From positions 128,171,533 through 128,235,532 of the forward strand of contig NC_088171.1 in assembly GCF_028769735.1 (NCBI RefSeq): a stretch of DNA of 64,000 nt. The letters are read 5' to 3'. The position numbers and the translations under genes were made by a program. Source of the DNA: Zonotrichia leucophrys gambelii. Lineage: Eukaryota > Chordata > Aves > Passeriformes > Passerellidae. The notes beneath the pieces are model-generated. The model had not been told where the DNA came from, did no database searches, and saw only the letters and a list, made by a program, of their open reading frames with translations. Below, piece by piece: positions 24,190 through 36,000 of the stretch (position 1 is the stretch's first letter; every line of letters starts with the position of its first letter).

Positions 24190-27035
24190 TACAATAGCTT
24201 TTAATTTAAAAATTCTTGTTGATTTCAGCCTTTCTCCCTTAACAGACTTGCATTTATTTGCAGATTTGTCTAAGACCACATGGAGTGAAAGAACAGGCTT
24301 CAAATCTGGCAAAAGAAGTGCTGTGTTCCCAGTTTAAAAAGGACAGATTTACCCTTTGCTCACCCACTTGGACTCCCATCTGGCTCTGCCTCCCCACATG
24401 CCCAGGTGGCCAGGCTGCAGCTGTAAGCAGGGACAGGCCATGTCCTAAAGCCCTGCACATGTGCCTGTGCCACACTCACTGTGCCATCTCTGGCATGGCC
24501 CCTGCCATGGCTTTAACCCACAGCAGACAGCACTGTCCCAGGAAATGCTTTACGGTGGCATTGGCGAGCCCTTGCTCCCAGAAATCTGGGACAGGAAAAG
24601 TCATTTGGGGCAGGGAAGGAGCAAGAGGAAAGGAAGAGAGAGTTCAGGTGTATGGATGGAAATCACACCATTCTGCTGGGTCTCCAGGCCTGCAAAATGG
24701 AGCTGGCAAGCTTCAGTGAGCAGTGCAGATGTGACCCAACTGAACAAGGGCAAGAGGCTGGAGGGAGGTAGGGATGCCAGGACAAGGCTCTTGCAGGGCT
24801 CCAGCAGCCAGCTGATGCTTTGCTGTCTGCAAATGGATCTCCAGTTGCTGTTTGAGAGCAGGAGTATGACCAAACCTCATGCTGTGACCTCTCACTGAGG
24901 CCAAGGTCAGCCATGGTGTTGGTCTGAAGGGCTGAGGTTTGCATGAGAGGATAGAGAAGCTTCAGTGGATCCAATTTTGCTCTTCCCCACATTTTTGCTT
25001 TCACAATGTTCAATTTCATTGCAAGTTGATTCTCAGGAAGGAGATTTTCCCAGGTGTTTTCTGGGAGCAAAAAGTACTGAAGGGAATAAGGACCTGATAT
25101 TCTTCTATGTCTTATCCATAGTGGCGTCCTCATTTTAGCAGCTATTTGCATTACCTACCCTGGAAGCTGAACTGCCTTAGACCTCATAGGCAGCTGATAC
25201 TGAAAAGTGTTCACAATGGCTTTCCAGAAGATCCTAAATTAGGGTTACCATGGAGGTTCTCCTGTCTCTTTTCATTGAGTGCAGTTAAATAGACTATTAA
25301 TTTTGGCCCTCTGAGTTTCACCTAAATTAGATGTCTGAACACAGCCTGAGTATCCATCTTGGACTGTAACTGTGGCTTGACCCAGCTGTCACAACTGAGT
25401 TTATAAACCCAACACTGGTTAGGAAAGCAAAGCTGCTGAGGGTGCAAGAAAACTGTGTTCTGAATCTGTTGCCTAAGGCACCTGCTCATATTTTAAGTAT
25501 CAGATATGCATGAGATGTGGAAAAGTCACAAGGAAGCATTTTGGTTTTGGATCCTTCTTAAAGAAAACAAGGAAATAAAAACTGTGCCTAAACAGGTAAA
25601 GAAAACAATATAAAAATACATTCTTTGTTAAACATGTATAACTAAAGAAACTAGTCCTACAGCTGCACAGATACTGTGATTTCTACTGATGTCATGCTAA
25701 TTGAAAACAAAAAATCCTGGGTTAGAAATGACAAGAATTAGCCGCAATCCAAAATGCGAATTCTTATGTTAATTTTCCTTAGTTTTTCATCTTAATGAAA
25801 CTTTCAGAAACTGGAATTGTGCCAACACTGTTTTGTTTTGTTTAAGATTCTTTAAGGGCTGACAGGAATATGTCACCTCTGTATAAATGGAGATTCAACA
25901 TTTCTTTGTCTATCACCTGACTCATGTGTTTGGGGGCAACTTAGAAATGCAGTTGCATTTTAAGTGATTTAAGTGGCCTTTTTCCCTTCATGCTACCCAA
26001 ATACTTCTTGGCTCACTCTGAGATCCCCCCTTCTTAGCTCTCACTTTATTTCAATGGCCAAAGCGCATGAGGATATATAAAAAATGTCAATTCTCCAAAT
26101 TGTATTTTTGCTAGCGAAGAATAAAGTTGTTGGTGAAGTGCCATCCTACCCCAGGGCTGTTCCTAGAGAGCCAGATCTGCTGGCTTCCAGGCTGTTGAGC
26201 CAGAGCAGTGTTTGTACAGCCAAAACACAGCGAAGGACAGGACTCACTTGTTTGTGCATGAGGTTGTGTAGCTGTGTGCACTGACACCTCAGGCATGTGG
26301 CAGATGGTCACTAAGGTGTCTGGAAGGCCAGGTTAGCAGATTTGAGAGTAAGCAGTTCCTGAGAACAAATTCCAAAACACAAAATCATAGCTCAGAATTT
26401 GGTAGAGAATCAGAACATAGGCTAAGAAACTGTTAGATAAAGAAAATATTTGTGTCATTTCTGATGTGTGGGAGACTGTAAGAGGAAACTTCATAAGTCC
26501 TCCAGCTTCTTAACTGAGTTTCTTGCCAAGCAGCAGAACTCGCAGTATGCTGGTCCCTGAGAGATGGTGCCTGATATAAATGATTCCTCCTCATCTTCAG
26601 GGATCTGTTTTGCCAGTATTCAGGAATGTTGCAGCAAAAATACTAATAAACAAGAAACAAAATGGGGGGATCAGAATACATATCAATAAAGTATCTGCTA
26701 CTTTGATAATTTCACATTACTATTTAATGCCTCAGTATTACTTAAATCTCTTTTAATTCTCATCAAGGGGATAATAATTTTGGCTGCCATTGGCACTCTG
26801 CGCTGGCAAAGGTAATACTGGCCTTTTTCTTCATGTGCCAGTTGCACTATCAGCATAGCAGGACCTACTGGTTGAGATTTGGCCTATCAAGTTTTGGTGT
26901 TTTGGTTTGTTTTCGTTTCAGTGAATGGTGTGACCTTAATATAAATATCATCTTTAACATTCCTTTACCAAAACTGTAGCTAGACAGAAGGACTTTGACT
27001 AACAACTCTTACATGAGCCCTAACATCTGTCCAAA
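24190..27035. other. Intergenic; no supported gene
   Basis: A GC-richer block at 24.25-25.15 kb gives long overlapping frames on both strands with no domain I recognise. It may be an unclassified repeat. The rest is unremarkable. Confidence 0.45.
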
Positions 27036-27475
27036 GAAATCACGGAATATCTCAAGTTGGAGGGGATCCCTAAGGAGCATCAAGTCCAATTCCCTGCTTT
27101 TCACAGGACTACCTAAACCAGGTGACTACGAGGATCCTTCAGACACTCCCTGAACTCATGACTGCTTCCCGGGAGAGCCTCTTCCAGTGAGTGATCACTC
27201 TTTTGTTGAAAAGCCTTTCCCTGATATTCAGTCTGAGGTTAGACAAATGCAGCTCCGTTCCATTTCCCCATGTCCTATCACCGCTCCCCAAAGAGGAGAT
27301 CAGCAACTCCCCCTCCACTCCTCCAGTGGCCCCTGGGAGGAAGCTTTAGACTGTGGTGGAGTCACTCCTTATCCTTCTCCAAGCTGAGAAAGCCAAGGGA
27401 CTTCAGCCACTGCTCGTGAGTCTTGCGCTCGAAACACTACCAGTGCCAAACCTGCTCCCACCTCAGTAAGATATC
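27036..27475 (-). mobile_element. CR1 LINE 3' fragment
   Basis: Antisense landmarks: AATCACGGAATATCTCAAGT, GGAGCATCAAGTCCAATTCC, AAAGCCTTTCCCTGATATTC and TCCTTCTCCAAGCTGAGAAA. It is moderately diverged. Confidence 0.85.
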
Positions 27476-27479
27476 CTAA

Positions 27480-30114
27480 ACCTCCATGTCTATAAAATTA
27501 ATGGCATCCAGCACCACTCACCTATTCCATCTTCATGCCAACATCACTTCCATTATATCTACACTTTGGATAGCACTTGATAAACTGTTCTTGGTTACAA
27601 GAATAGTCACAGAAGACAAGCACTTTTGACAAACTTTTCCTTAGTCCTGTGCCCTGCACCCTCTGCACATCTAGGATGCTGTTTCTTTTCCATGTGACCT
27701 CATGGCATATTTTAGGGCATCAGTGCTCTGTGGTTTAATTAGTACAGCTGCTTCTCTTTCTTCCTGGGGCTGGGCTGAGGAGTGACCTGACATGACAGTG
27801 TGTCAGATCTGGGAAATTATTTCACACCCATTTCCTCCTTCATCAGTTATTGGCTGCCTGCTGCCCTCAGTCCTGATAATTATACAGGCAGCTCAGAAAG
27901 GTCTTGCTACTGAAGGTCTATGTAATCCTCATTCTTATTTCTGGCTATTATGCCTGGATCTGCTTCTCCTAAGCACAGCTGCTGTGAAGGTAGAAACTCA
28001 ACACAAGCCAGTCATCACTTTCTGCCTCTGTGGCCAATGGAGAGAGAAGGAGAGAATCTGATGCCCCCAGCGTGACTCATCTCATCCTAAACAAGATATC
28101 AAAAACAGGCAGGTATTAAGCAAGTAATGCCAGAAGTTAATTTATCTTTGGTAATATGAGCAGATAGCTGTAATTTTTTTCTTGCCAGCTAAGCTAGGTT
28201 CCATAAACCTGTCCTTTGAAGGTGAACCATTCTTTGCTGGACACGTGCATCTTCTTTCTTTCATTGCTGTTTGCTCCTGGTGAAGCTTTGCTGTAAATAC
28301 TTACCAAGGAAGGGACAGAGAGGATAGTCACAACTGGAAGCTGATTGTGACATCTACAGATGTGGTGTCTGCTCTTTGCTGCTTGGGTATCAGAGAGGTG
28401 AGATTTGCGCAGAAATTGTGATGGGAATGTGGCAAGGGAAGAAGTACAAACTGTTCTAGACTCCCACACAGTGTTATCTAACTTTGTGAGGAAGCAATGA
28501 AATCTATTGCTTTCTTATCTTTTATGCCATATTAAACCTCTATATAAAAAACTATAACATTTTAGGTATTATACAGTTGTGCACAGATATTTTATAGTAG
28601 TGGAAACTGTGAGAATGCAATGATGTGCTGGTTAGGAGGCACTGGCCCCATGCTCACTCTCAACATGGTGCCTGATATACCACTATGCCACCATGCCACT
28701 TAAACCTTCTAAAGCTGAAGCAAAGGCATGGAAGCAGAAAGCCCCACAGTTAGGGCACCATGGTGTTTTACTGCATTTTTTACAGGCACAAACTCTTCTC
28801 AGCATAACCAGATGAATCAGCCATCTGAGCCAATGTTGAGTAGTCATGAGTAAGGTGGTACTGTTAATATTAAAATGATCTAGTTTTGTTTTGAAATTAA
28901 GTGGATATAGACAGAAAGAAATTGGAGAGGGGAAACAGCAAGCAATCTTGAGAAATTGTCTCAGAGAATAGGACCCTTTAGAAAAGTACATGTTGTAGCT
29001 TTCTTGCTCTGTACAAAGGGCCTTTTCAAGGATTCGCTGAGTGTAATGGAGTACATTTCTAACAAAGACAGACACAGTCTTATGCTCAGCTGTGGGAGGA
29101 GGTGTTTTGCTGCCATCCCACCACAGGGCTGGAAGTGATGTGCTCCAGGGCATGGGGCAGCCTCACCTGCCCCCATAGTCCAGTTCCCACCCCGAGACTT
29201 GCCTGACATGCAACAGCAATGTCAGCATCAGCAGAAGAGGGACCTGCTGGGGTATTAGTAGTTTAACACACCAGAAACCTGGGTCTGTTCCTCCTGCAAC
29301 CCACTGGCAGATGCAATGCAACAAATGGAGTTTGTATCGTCACAGTTCCCACAACTGCTCTCGGCCCGAAATACATTTGCTTGCTTTTTTGGAGGTTTTG
29401 TCTCATGACAGTACTGCAGTGCTTTTCTTTCACCTCATATCTAGAAATAAATACACACACTTTGCTGTGCAAACTGCCAGCCACTCTTCAGTAAATTTCC
29501 AAGTCATAAGTGCTTAAGTTTTGCCCAGTCACCACTGCCTGTGCTGATGCTGCCCCTGAAGGGTCAGGTAGAGATCAATCCTCTACTCTCCCACCTCCAC
29601 CCACCCCTCTCTCATGGCCGCAGAGGTGTGGAACCCCTGCTCCCCTCTGCAGAGCCTGCGTGAGCCCTTGCAGGCACCACTGTCAGGTGGGCATTCTGTC
29701 CTCATTTGTACCCTGCTCATGAAGAAAAAAGGCAGCTAACATTAGGTGGTATCCAGGGATAGGGTGGAAGTCTGACTGGATGGTGCAGCCACTGCACAGC
29801 AGCTGAGGGGACCTGCTCATGGTCTCAGCACATTTAGTGCACTGGTTATATCAGAGCTGGAGCCTGTCCTGGCAGGTGGGAGCCAGCTCCATCCCGGGAG
29901 CCGTGCACTGGGCACAGCTGCTCCCACTGCTCCTGAGCCTGGCAGTGACAGTGGCACCTTGGCACGGCATTGCACCTGCAGCCCTGCGGGAGAGGAAAAG
30001 CACAGCGCTCTCCAGCTTGCTTTCCCGCTGCGTGAGCTGCTCGCACCAGCTCCACCGAAGGGCGCGGGAGGATGCTGCTGACCACCTTAGAGAAAAGCAA
30101 CAGAATTCTGCACA
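27480..30114. other. Intergenic DNA just beyond the RIMS2 3' end
   Basis: No gene recognised. The stretch at 29.5-30.1 kb is GC-richer than its surroundings and gives shadow frames only. Confidence 0.5.
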
Positions 30115-32851
30115 CAAATTCTGTAAAGAAAATGTTTTATTTAAAGTGTTAAATACCATCACCAGAATGAGTTTGATTTACATTAGTTGGTGTTCATTAC
30201 AGGCCTAATCTGCCCTTTTTTTTCCCCAACTGTAATTCCTTTTAACTTTTTAAAACGTACTATTTACAAGACAGCAGTGATCACTGGAATAGTACTATTT
30301 ACATGACTAAACCATAAGTAGAATTGCAGACGTGTGAAAATTAAAAAAAATACATTAATTTTTTTTAAAATAAATACTGCATAATGACAATTATGTACAA
30401 ACCTTCCATGCGTCATGTCCTTGATTTTAAAATTTGAAATAATTTATAGAGGACTATGCATACAAGAATGTGTGAGCACATCTCACAGTGTCAGGAAAAT
30501 GGTTATGTATTTCTGTTTAATATCCTAGGGGATATTGTAGACTGCATGTTAGTAGCATTTATTTGCTGCTGGTAGACAGGTGTCTAAATTATTTCAATAA
30601 ATATAATTTTACCAGTCTGTCTATTAACTTAACAATAATCCATTATATAAACTCTGCAGACAAGACACAATCTCATTTTCTATGATATTGCACAAAGTAA
30701 AAGGCATTATAAGTGATACTGTTATTACTTTTTTCCTCTTATGAGGCATGTACAATTTGTTAATGGGAAACTTCAACAGATTTTCAAATAAAATCAGAAT
30801 AATTCTGTGTGGCCATAAAGGTAAATGTAACATACTTCAAAAATTATTGCAAGATTTCAATATTAAACCTTAAGTAGGTATTAAAGGCATACAAAGACCC
30901 AGGAAAAAGAAAAAAAGAAAAGGATATTTTGTTATTAAACATTAGCCAGTTACATTCCCTTTAAATAACGAAACTTAATGAGAAGCTTGAAGTTGCAGCA
31001 CCACCCAATGGTAGTTACTGTCTGCTACAAAACCCAGGGTTCCGAAGATCCATTAACTGCAGCGAGGTTCTGGCAATGGTGTCAAAGAGCTGACAGAGTG
31101 GTACTGAGAAGTTTTCTTTAAGGCTATTTTACCAACCAAAGACTGATACTTTCCAGACTGATATTATCTAATTATGTCTTTTGCAATGCAAATGTAATTT
31201 ATGAAAATTGAACTTTACAGCAGAAGAACTGTATGGATTTGTAACCTTTGTTGCTTCTGTTATTTCAAAAATGTAGCAATCAATTTGGTTTAGTGCAAAT
31301 AAAAGTGCTTAAATTTGTTTCCTAAAAATCAATCAGGTACTTAATTTTTCCTCTTTCCAAAAACCTTCAAGAAATAATAGTTCAGTCTTTGAATGAAAGA
31401 TGCTGGTGCTGAACACAAATTTATTGAAGACATCTTACAATGGCCACATGATTCCAGTATTTTGCTGTAGAATTCAATTTGAAGGTGAGAAAAAACGAAA
31501 ATAAGTTACCATGCACTGTACAATAAATTGCAAAAGTTCAAATATCTTCTTTATCAAATACATGCTGAATTACATTAATGTACTCCCAAGCCATGTTGCA
31601 AAATCCTTTTCAACATGCTTGAAAAAAAGTAAGCTCTTAAACAATATTTTTCTCAAATAATTCAGAAATGCAGAACAATCTGCAACCCTGAACCAAATAT
31701 GGGCCATAAGACAGTAATAAGTCAAAAGGTAGCCATTTTAGAATATGCTGATCATCCTGGGAGGTAGAGGGGGAAAAGAGCAAAAGGAAGAAGGGAGATT
31801 GGGAGGAGAGATAGAGAAAGAAGGAGGTAAAAGAAGTGTACAATTTGCACATTATGTTGAACTTTACAAGGCTTGTACCTTTTACATTTAAATAAATTTA
31901 ATATATTACACTTATTTCTTGTCACATAAACAGAATTTTAAATATTTGCTAGAAATTATTTTTTATTTTTAATATAAGTCTGCAAAAACACAGACCATGA
32001 CTGGTTTAAAGAATGATAAACATGGTATGTCTTTGTATCACCCTGTTGCATTCTCTTCCCTTTAAAACCATGCACTAGTGAAATTTATCTTTAAAAATAA
32101 TATAAACTGTTGAAAATGGCTGATTTATTCTTTTTTTTTTGTTTTGCAAGTTGCAGCCCCAAGAAAATAATTTAAGTGTTCAGCTAAATCTGTGTCCATG
32201 CAAAAAAGTTTCTTAATTTCATACAGTACAGTATATCCACAGAACTTTATTTTTCAGAGAGTCCATCATGTCTGGGGTTTCACCGTGTGAACAGCTGGAG
32301 GTATGAAGCCCACCACTTTAAGTCTTGAACCTTTTCAATATGAAGAGTTTTCAGATCTCAAGCAACTGCTGCAAGTGCCAGTTGACTTTTCCATCATCCT
32401 TAGATTCTTCTTTTCTTCCAATGTCTGCTAATCCGCTGACTTGTAACGTGGCTCCATGGGAGGGTAACTCCGTTTCTGTGGCATAACCAAACTTTAGGAG
32501 GGGAGGGCAGATAAATAAAGAAAAGGGAGCAACAAAATAGATATGCCATTGAAAAGGACTTTTGTTGCATGAAACAGATTGATTTTTTTTAGTTTAGTCC
32601 ATGGCTTCAGATTGGACCAAAACTGAGTCCCTGAACTCCAAACCTATCAGTTCTTCATGATTTCAGTCCATCACCTGAGGGCCTTCCGTAGGGCACAATG
32701 TGTGCAACTTCCTTGAGAACACAGGATCGCGTTGCAGCCCTAGAAACAGGCTCAGAAGACACAACATTAAGCATGCAGTGTTACCAGGGTTTGCGACCTG
32801 TAATTTTATTTTTTTGTAACGCTGGTTGCTATGACAACAGTTTCACAGCTG
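30115..32851 (-). other. RIMS2: Probable RIMS2 3' UTR
   Basis: This AT-rich, repeat-poor stretch of about 2.7 kb directly follows the stop codon and has no recognisable coding. It ends near a canonical poly(A) signal with a GT-rich stretch beyond it. Several other minus-strand AATAAA motifs lie inside it (at 30558, 31420, 32124, 32246 and 32805), so shorter 3' ends are possible. The end point is inferred. Confidence 0.6.
30136..30141 (-). terminator. RIMS2: Candidate distal poly(A) signal AATAAA of RIMS2
   Basis: AATAAA on the minus strand is followed about 15-30 bases later by a TTTGTGTG-type downstream element at roughly 30105-30120. Beyond it the composition turns GC-richer, consistent with the end of the 3' UTR. 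Cleavage would fall near 30115-30122. Confidence 0.5.
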
Positions 32852-33070
32852 CTATGAGCGAGCATACGAAGGTCCTGTTGAACTTTCAAGAGATGATTGG
32901 GAAGCTCTTCTAGTGAGAGGAGCTAAGGTTGGGTCTACTAGGGAAGAAGGAGGGAAAAGTTTGAACCACCCAATCACCATGTTGGACAGGTCCAGTTCAT
33001 CTAAAAGTATCTGTGCCACTCCCATGAAGGATTTGTGATCCATACGTCCATAGTCTCCCCAAACAATTAT
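32852..33070 (-). CDS. RIMS2: RIMS2 terminal coding exon, end of C2B domain and C-terminus
   Basis: This 219-nt coding part covers residues 210-281 and a TAG stop: [60 protein letters not shown] and [12 protein letters not shown]. The acceptor is tacctaacag|ATAATTGTT. The same exon runs on into the 3' UTR. The SYxRS ending distinguishes RIMS2 from the RIMS1 and RIMS3 endings as I remember them. Confidence 0.96.
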   Translation of the reverse strand: MIVWGDYGRMDHKSFMGVAQILLDELDLSNMVIGWFKLFPPSSLVDPTLAPLTRRASQSSLESSTGPSYARS

Positions 33071-36000
33071 CTGTTAGGTAAAGAAACACAAGAAAGTAGA
33101 AAAAAATTAGTGAAAATGTCAAAAGCTTTAATCTGATTTGTCAAAAATCTCTGGTTGTTTAATTACAGTAAGGAATGAAATATTCAACTGCTGCCATAGT
33201 TTAGTTCTGTGTATCCTAATCATGATGCAGTGACAGAAATGATCTGGGCACAAACAACAATTATCCACGATAGCAGGGAAAGCCCAGTGAGAGGAGCCCA
33301 TACATACAGCAGAAGCAAAATAATCTATAACTCACTTTTGCTCCCTTCTACTTGCATACTCAATTTCTACTGGCATAAATAGCTATTACTGTAGTGTTTA
33401 TTTGCTCAGCAAGTATGTAAAATATGAGCATTTACTGCCAAATGAAACCTGAAAGAAGTTTGAAACTCAGTGAAAACTGTACAGGTGACATTTTCAGGTT
33501 CAGAGGAACATTTATGCAAATTACCTGTAAAACTTTCCCTTGGGGACTTTCTTCAAACGATAGAAGTTGCTGATAAAGTGGTTCCAGCGTTTTTCTTGCT
33601 ACCTTTGTTTTCTTTTTGGCTATGCAGACTCCATTTTCTAATAGATACACCTTTACATATGGTGCTTAGAAGAATGAAAATAGAAAACAGAAGGTAAAGA
33701 AGAAGTCCAGGTTTTTTTTGCATAACACACACACTTTCTATCACCATATAAAAATCTGCTTTTAAAGGATATATAACTTATAAGAAGAAATATCCACAAG
33801 CAATATTAACAATTATTCCCATACAAAGCATCCATGCATTTTCTTTACTGTTCTCCTTGGGTGTATTTTTTTCTTGACTTCTTTTTGTATGTCTCTTTTA
33901 CCATGGAACAATTCAGATTTTGACCTGAACAAATCAAGTATTCCTATATATAGCATCCCTATACTGTACAATATGCAAAATAGGCCTATTAAGTAAATGC
34001 AAGACTTGCAATGACTTTGGTGAAATCTGGATCAACACTCCAAATTGTTAATAATTTTAAATTATCTACAAGGTGAAAATCAGTGAAGAAAGGACTCTGA
34101 CACAATTTCTATTTTGGCAGAAGAGCTTGCTAAAAATATCATTATATTGTCCTTTTTACATAGCGTTACAGGACATCAGATTATAAAATAAGGAGTAAGT
34201 ATCAAACTTTGGTCTACTTTTTGAGTAGATACCTATTCCACATCTCTTAATTCCCTCTTCATTCCTGAGACTTCTATATAAAATCTTCAGTATATACTTT
34301 TCTTCCTACCCCATAACTAAGGATGCCTTTGCTATTACCAAAATACTTTGAGGTCTTCTGGCAGCCTGATTTTTCATTTCCTCCTCAAGTAGGGCTGATT
34401 TCTGATTTCAATACAATATGCATTTCAGTACACAACATTATAACCTACTGGGACTTGAACTTGTTAAGAGTTGGCAAAGCTGAACAGAAAAGCCAGACTT
34501 TTTTGGTAGAATGCCATTCTCAGAATCATAGAATATGCTGAATTGAAAGGGACCCATTATGATCATCAAGTCCCAGCCCTGGCCCTGTGCTAAGATTGTT
34601 GCTAAGGTTTTTCTTCCTTACCTGGCAGTGTCTTTGAACCTGGTTTTACAACAAGGCCACGGGCTCGGATTATTTCTACTTCCAGTTGTCCTTTCTTATC
34701 CATCATTCCCACCTGAATATCTCCTAGATAACAAAAAGAAACCCCAGCATTGTAATTCAGAACTACTTTAATATGCGAAATGTTGAAAAAATTTCTAGGA
34801 TGAATACGTGGTGACTTTTATCACCTGTTTTCCATCAATAAGTATGATCTGGATTTTAACACTACTATGTAATTTAAGGTTTACCCTCTTCACTGCTATT
34901 TATGTTAGTAAACAATTTAAAAACCTCTGCAATAACACCTTCTCTCCCATCTTCCATAGCCTCTATTACTTCAAAATAATTTCTACTTCCTGAGAGTTTC
35001 AAATTAAAAAAAAGGCAGCAAGGGAATTAATACAAAGCAGCTCCGTAAAACTGCTAGAAATCTCTTCACCATCGCTCTAGTTAAAGACAAATTATGAAAA
35101 GAAAACTTGTGAATATACAAGCCTCTAAACACAGTAATAACAAACATTTTGCACCTCAATTACCAATTTTTGTACAATATTATCCAAATGATTCAGAGAA
35201 AACTTTGGTCTCATTAGTCCCATTTTAAAGATGGAAAACTGAAGAAGAGGTAAAAGGCTGAACTTTTCAAAGCAACTTTCTACTTTTGCATGTCTTCATA
35301 AGCATCCATGATTACATTCAACTTTGGCTGAGGTTACAGCTTTGGTCTTAATTGAGGGGTTCAAAACCACACGAGAAATCCATATTTAAAGGGACTCTAG
35401 ATAAATTTTATGTTCTAACTACCTGACCAAATAGAATATATCCTATCTAGAGAGCATAAACACTTACCCATTGATGGTGTTGCCAATGTCTGTCGTCCTA
35501 CAAGCTGGGCAGGACCAAGTCCATCCAGAAAATCACTGAATTGGCTGTCTGCAGCCAACCTCACACCAGGGAAGATCAAACTAGAAATAATATTGAAAAA
35601 GAAACCAAACAAAAATACACTTAAATTTGCCCTTTCTTTGTGTTTTTATTTACTTGTTTGGTTTTTTGTTTTGTTTTGGCTTGGGTTTGTTTTTTGTTTT
35701 CTAGATGTTTTGCACTTAATGTTTGTGGGTTTGGTAGTACTGTAAGGAACTTACAAAACAATTACTGTAATTTTTGAAATCCCACAGTGTTCAACAAGCA
35801 GCAATTTAGCCTCCAGCACATAAAGAAACAGGTAAAGAAAGCACTCCCCTCAATAATTTCCAAATTTGTATTCTTCCATAATGTTCTCCTTTTCTAATGC
35901 ATTAAAGACCATTCTTAATTAGTGCTGATATGAGACCAGTTCATTAAGATACTAACACACACCCTTACCAGTGATTTAGTTACATGAACGTTACATTGCT

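Noticed and set aside
24258..25151. Overlapping frames up to 162 codons on both strands
   Set aside because: No recognisable family; composition suggests a GC-richer repeat or chance.
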